Assembly (NCBI RefSeq): GCF_023284065.1
Contig: NZ_JAKIKP010000002.1
Span: forward strand, 124,001 to 188,000
From: Shewanella gaetbuli
GTDB taxonomy: Bacteria > Pseudomonadota > Gammaproteobacteria > Enterobacterales > Shewanellaceae
Direction of reading: 5' to 3'
Length of the DNA: 64,000 bases
Position 1 is the first letter of the stretch; every line of letters begins with the position of its first letter. The position numbers and the translations under genes are program-made. Below, one piece after another: positions 60,679-64,000 of this stretch. The notes under the pieces are model-generated. The model searched no databases. It saw nothing but the letters and a program-made list of their open reading frames with translations, and had not been told where the DNA came from.

Positions 60679-60935
60679 AAAGCTTACATGTTCTTAACAA
60701 GCTGAAGACTCATATTGTTAGCAGCAATAATTAAACTTTAAATTAACACAAGAACAACAAAAATAATCATGGTAACGCCGATTAATTTGCAATTTGTTTA
60801 TGGCAAAAACTTGTAAAGGCATTGAACTAATCTCACTTAGTTCACTCAAAATAGCCGCAAGTGGCATCCGCCTCTTGTCAGGATAGGGCTTGCTTGGGTA
60901 TGATGGCCGACAGAATTAAGGAAGTAGCACAGACA

Positions 60936-61427
60936 ATGATTAACAAAAAACAAAGTCTTACCCTAATAAGCGCAGTGGCGTTATCGATTACATTAAGTGG
61001 TTGTTCTGTATTTGACTGGTTGATCTATAAACCAGATGTCCCTCAAGGGAACTATATGGAAGCGCAACAGGTTCATCAATTACGCATTGATATGACCAAA
61101 GAACAAGCTGAGTATATTCTTGGCCGTCCAGTATTACGTGACAGTTTTGCCGATGATACTTGGTATTATGTTTATCACTTCAAAAGTGGCCGTGATGCTA
61201 GCATTATTCATAAAGAACTCATTATTCACTTTGTTGATGAAAAAATTAGCCGAGTGGAAGGTGATTACGAGTTAAGTGAAAACTTTAATACTCCGTTAGA
61301 GCAAAGTGCACTTCCATCATTGAATGAGCCAGAAGATGACCCGTTACTTCCTGAAACTCGTCCAGATTCGAAACCGCTAGTGGAAGAAAATCGTGGTTTG
61401 AATGAGTCTGAACTTGATTCTGAATAA
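60936..61427 (+). CDS. bamE: Outer-membrane assembly lipoprotein BamE
   Basis: 163 residues from ATG 60936 (MINKKQSLTLISAVALSITLSGC), the only start giving a normal lipoprotein signal; codons upstream to 60861 are open but unlikely. The lipobox is LSGC. The SmpA/OmlA fold follows: GNYMEAQQVHQLRIDMTKEQAEYILGRPVLRDSFADDTWYYVYHF. The C-terminal 50 residues are an acidic Pro-rich tail, longer than in E. coli. It is a subunit of the BAM complex, convergent with rnfH. Confidence 0.95.
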   Translation: MINKKQSLTLISAVALSITLSGCSVFDWLIYKPDVPQGNYMEAQQVHQLRIDMTKEQAEYILGRPVLRDSFADDTWYYVYHFKSGRDASIIHKELIIHFVDEKISRVEGDYELSENFNTPLEQSALPSLNEPEDDPLLPETRPDSKPLVEENRGLNESELDSE

Positions 61428-61473
61428 CCTAGACTAAAGCTGAAACGTCCTAAAAAGACTTTTACAGCAAACG

Positions 61474-61501
61474 AAAAAAGCAGGGATTACCTGCTTTTTT
61501 T
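61474..61501 (+). terminator. Terminator between bamE and rnfH
   Basis: AAAAGCAGG and CCTGCTTTT enclose a 5-nt loop; A and T runs on both sides let it serve both strands. Confidence 0.85.
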
Positions 61502-61530
61502 GTGGAAAAAATTTATTATCAAAAGGTTAG

Positions 61531-61575
61531 CTTATGTTAACTGAACTTATGTTAACTGAGCTTATGTTAACTGAG
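61531..61575. repeat. Three-copy 15-bp tandem repeat at the end of rnfH
   Basis: CTTATGTTAACTGAR occurs three times in a row. The last copy contains the stop codon and final codons of rnfH, so slippage could change where that protein ends. Confidence 0.9.
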
Positions 61576-61902
61576 CTTGGCACCAGTAATTTTATTAATC
61601 CGCCCTTCATCCTTTGCTTTTTCGGCACGTTTACGACGTACATCTTTAGGATCTGCAATCAGCGGACGATAAATTTCGACTCGCTGCCCCGGTTGTAATA
61701 CTTCATCATGCTTAACTAGGCGGCTAAACACGCCCAGCTTAACCGTTGATAAATCAATTTCAGGGAAAAAACGGCACATATCACTTTGTTTAACCGCTTC
61801 AATAAAGGTGCATCCAGGCTCAACCATAACCGTGATAATTTTTTGCTGCTCGGGTAATGCGTAAATCACATCAACCGCAAAAGTTTTAAGTTCAGTTGTC
61901 AC
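61567..61902 (-). CDS. rnfH: RnfH-family (RatB) ubiquitin-like protein
   Basis: 111 residues. The beta-grasp pattern VDVIYALPEQQKIITVMVEPGCTFIEAVKQSDMCRFFPEIDLSTVKLGVFSRLVKHDEVLQPGQRVEIYRPLIADPKDVRRKRAEK is the RnfH signature. It overlaps the ratA stop by 11 nt, the usual pairing near smpB-ssrA. Its role is not well defined. The C-terminus lies in the 15-bp tandem repeat. Confidence 0.93.
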   Translation of the reverse strand: MTTELKTFAVDVIYALPEQQKIITVMVEPGCTFIEAVKQSDMCRFFPEIDLSTVKLGVFSRLVKHDEVLQPGQRVEIYRPLIADPKDVRRKRAEKAKDEGRINKITGAKLS

Positions 61903-62329
61903 GATAAATAACCTTTGCTCTATCTGTAAATGCTGTCACCATTGACGACATTAATTGCTTAAATACACGGCCAAATGCTAAATCTGACAACGGGTTAGAA
62001 AACTCAAAATCTAAATCGAATTCTACTTTACACGCATCATCAGTTAACTCAGTGAAAACCCACAGCCCATGAAGGTGTTTAAACGGCCCATCAACAAGTT
62101 CAAGGGCAATACGTTTACCCTGTTCAACTTGATTTCGTGTAGTGAATGTTTTTTTTATTCCAGCCTTACTCACATCAACCGATGCCACCATGGTTTTACC
62201 ATCAAATTCCAATACCTTACCGCCCACGCAGCCGGGTAAAAAGGCATGATAAGACTCAACATCGTTAACTAATTCGTACATTTGTAAGGCACTAAAGCGT
62301 ACCAACACACTTTTGGAGATTTTAGGCAT
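61892..62329 (-). CDS. ratA: RatA-family START-like protein
   Basis: 145 residues from ATG 62329 (MPKISKSVLVRFSALQMYELVNDVESYHAFLPGCVG); a GTG two codons upstream is open but less likely. This is the COQ10/START fold (FKHLHGLWVFTELTDDACKVEFDLDFEFSNPLSDLAFGRVF). In E. coli RatA was described as a ribosome-association toxin; family members are also linked to ubiquinone. It is divergent from smpB, as is standard. Confidence 0.93.
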   Translation of the reverse strand: MPKISKSVLVRFSALQMYELVNDVESYHAFLPGCVGGKVLEFDGKTMVASVDVSKAGIKKTFTTRNQVEQGKRIALELVDGPFKHLHGLWVFTELTDDACKVEFDLDFEFSNPLSDLAFGRVFKQLMSSMVTAFTDRAKVIYRDN

Positions 62330-62555
62330 CCGCACTCACTACAGGTAAATAAAGCCAAGATTTTATCACGATAAATAAAAAAGGCATCAGTTACCATACA
62401 ACTACGGGTACACAATGGCTAAATTTAGGTATAATCGTTGAATTATTAATATTCTTCCCCATATCTATACTATCTATAGCACCTTATAAATAGGTATAGC
62501 GCCTTTAAATTGGGTTTAATTGCAGGCCAAAAATGCCTGAATGGTAAAATTTAGC

Positions 62556-63050
62556 ATGGTAAAAAAGAATTCCAAAAAATCAAAGAATCCACCAGCCACG
62601 ATTACACGTAACAAGCGCGCGACCTTTGAATTTAAAATTGAAGACAAAATTGAAGCAGGACTTGAACTTCAAGGTTGGGAAGTAAAGTCTTTGCGTATGG
62701 GTAAAGTGACTCTTGCTGACTGTTATGTCTACATTAAACAAGGTGAAGCCTTTATGCATGGTTGTACCGTGCAACCGCTTAATACCGCTTCAACTCATGT
62801 AGTATGCGACCCTATTCGTACTAAAAAGCTATTACTTAAGCGCAGCGAAATCGACAAGCTTGAAGGGCTTATCGAACGCCAAGGCTACACCTTAGTGCCA
62901 TTATCACTTTACTGGCGTAAAGGCGCTTGGGTTAAAGTAGAAATCGGCTTAGGTAAAGGTAAGAAAGATCATGATAAACGCCAAGATACCAAAGAACGTG
63001 AGTGGAAAGTTGAACAGTCACGCGTAATGAAAAAGTCACGTTTGGGTTGA
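62556..63050 (+). CDS. smpB: SsrA-binding protein SmpB
   Basis: 164 residues from ATG 62556 ([26 protein letters not shown]), chosen by likeness to the family; an in-frame ATG at 62541 adds five residues. Motifs: [67 protein letters not shown] and a basic C-terminal helix that enters the ribosome. It works with the tmRNA encoded just downstream to rescue stalled ribosomes. Confidence 0.97.
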   Translation: MVKKNSKKSKNPPATITRNKRATFEFKIEDKIEAGLELQGWEVKSLRMGKVTLADCYVYIKQGEAFMHGCTVQPLNTASTHVVCDPIRTKKLLLKRSEIDKLEGLIERQGYTLVPLSLYWRKGAWVKVEIGLGKGKKDHDKRQDTKEREWKVEQSRVMKKSRLG

Positions 63051-63126
63051 TAAATGTACAAACGATTGTAATTGAGTAATTTACATTAGGCATTTTGCTA
63101 ATAACTCGATACAATCAGCAGACTTT

Positions 63127-63482
63127 GGGGGCGATTCTGGATTCGACAGGATTCACGAAACCCTGGGAGCATGTCGAGGGGCGGTTGGCCTCGTAAAAAG
63201 CCGCACAGTTATAGTTGCAAACGACGATAACTACGCTCTAGCAGCTTAGGCTAGCTAGCCATCAACCACACGTTTCGCATATGGGCAGTGGATTCTGATG
63301 GTCATATTACATCATGCTAGCGAGGGAACCTTGTTCGGGGGTGAACCGCGAAACAGTACCGGACTCGCCAATTGCAATCCTGTCTTTCGGAGTGTACTTG
63401 GTTAACCAAAAGAGAGACTAAACATGTAGCGCCTTGGATGTAGGCTTTCTGGACGCGGGTTCAAGTCCCGCCGCCTCCACCA
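63127..63482 (+). ncRNA. ssrA: Transfer-messenger RNA
   Basis: The 5' end GGGGGCGATTCTGGATTCGACAGG and the 3' end GGTTCAAGTCCCGCCGCC + TCCACCA form the tRNA-like part; GGGGGCG pairs with CGCCTCC (one G-T) and CCA is encoded. The tag reading frame near 63216-63249 encodes ANDDNYALAA and a stop. It lies 76 nt after smpB. Its 3' end is a common integration site, and an integrase relic follows. Confidence 0.98.
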
Positions 63483-63490
63483 AATAAATA

Positions 63491-63520
63491 AAAAAGACGT
63501 CTTAGGACGTCTTTTTTTTT
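63491..63520 (+). terminator. Terminator of ssrA
   Basis: AAAGACGTC and GACGTCTTT around a TTAG loop, followed by a long T run. Confidence 0.92.
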
Positions 63521-63645
63521 CGCCTAAACCCCGAGGAATAAAAAGTTTTAGCGTCTTTACACATCTAATTAGATCTAATTGTACCAAGAACTTTTAGTAA
63601 CACCCAATGTGACATCGCCTCATAATATTCCTACATGGCGTTACA

Positions 63646-64000
63646 ATGGCAAGACTAACAAATCCGTTAACGGCTACAGAAATTGCTAAAGCCAAACCTC
63701 GTGAAAAAGAATACAACTTAGCTGATGGCATAGGCTTACAGCTAAGAGTTAAACCTCATGGGTCAAAGCACTGGCTTTTTAATTAATCAAGACCTGTCAC
63801 CAAAAAGAGAGCTAACCTTTCACTTGATTCTTGTCATGATTTATCTTTAGCAGATGCTCATAAGAAGAGAGTGGCTCGGGAGTTACTTGCGAATGAAATT
63901 GTTCTGCAAGCGCAACTTCAACAAGATTTATAAGCGAAACAAGCAGCTATTAGCAATACCTTACAGTTAATAGTAGATGATTGGTTTGAAGTTAAACGTC
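63646..64000 (+). pseudogene. Decayed P4-type tyrosine integrase (5' part, runs off the window)
   Basis: Hand translation from ATG 63646 gives a DUF4102-type integrase N-terminus (MARLTNPLTATEIAKAKPRE, then LADGIGLQLRVKPHGSKHWLFN). An in-frame TAA at 63784-63786 follows, then the same frame continues with recognisable integrase sequence (SRPVTKKRANLSL, LSLADAHKKRVARELLANEI) to a second TAA at 63931-63933, and still continues (TLQLIVDDWFEVKR) to the edge. Two nonsense mutations with no frameshift mark a recently inactivated gene. It lies 164 bp after ssrA, the expected place for an element inserted at the tmRNA 3' end. Confidence 0.85.

Noticed and set aside
63402..63587. Minus-strand 61-codon frame antisense to the ssrA 3' end
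   Set aside because: It is antisense to tmRNA and its terminator; such frames are commonly mis-called next to tRNA-like sequences.

Overview
The window looks like chromosome of a Shewanella-type gammaproteobacterium with moderate-to-low GC. The basis is gene content and order: FlgO/FlgP/FlgT, cydABX, purL next to mltF, the rlmN-pilW-rodZ-ispG-hisS-yfgM-bamB-der block, aceBA, and bamE/rnfH/ratA/smpB/ssrA with the tag peptide ANDDNYALAA. The genus is an inference from these patterns; no database search was run.

Layout. 1-3.0 kb (minus): end of a sugar locus with a GNAT protein, a LegC-type aminotransferase and a LegB/FlaA1-type dehydratase, probably for nonulosonic acid on flagellin or surface glycan. 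3.2 kb: tRNA-Arg(CCU). 3.4-6.0 kb: flagellar accessory genes flgT and, divergently, flgO-flgP. 6.1-9.8 kb: secreted or outer-membrane proteins, including a calcium-type repeat lipoprotein. 9.9-15 kb: a TetR regulator divergent from an RND adaptor/pump pair, with two matching palindromic operators between them. 15-18 kb: cydABX, including the 37-residue CydX. 18.7 kb: an orphan 26-codon ORF with its own terminator. 19-30.4 kb: purL, mltF, a small basic ORF, tadA, guaBA and xseA. 30.4-35.6 kb: a GlyGly-CTERM-like protein, then a PepSY protein, a PhoP/PhoQ-like two-component system and a DUF3300 protein. Two promoters here share the same 11-bp direct-repeat geometry. 35.6-44.7 kb: the conserved housekeeping block. 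44.8-52.9 kb: CNNM/CBS protein, a 5'-nucleotidase-like enzyme, small proteins, an orphan ParA/RHH pair, an NTF2-like protein and an HDOD-GAF protein. 53-56.3 kb: glyoxylate shunt aceBA. 57.8-60.7 kb: a split borosin RiPP locus. 60.9-63.5 kb: bamE, rnfH, ratA, smpB, ssrA. 63.6-64 kb: a decayed tyrosine integrase beside ssrA, the left end of a mobile element.

The most interesting locus is 57848-60678. A tetrapyrrole-methylase-fold protein carries the R-x3-Y-x21-Y residues of borosin alpha-N-methyltransferases. It is followed by a 71-residue LigA-like precursor with a short aliphatic C-terminal core. One base after the precursor stop begins a periplasmic TPR / membrane / GGEEF diguanylate cyclase with no Shine-Dalgarno of its own. 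A split borosin pair (SonM/SonA) is known from Shewanella oneidensis. The tight coupling to a c-di-GMP enzyme is the part that may be undescribed.

Limits: coordinates and motifs were read by eye. Family names rest on recognised motifs and gene order. Promoters, operators and hairpins are predictions.
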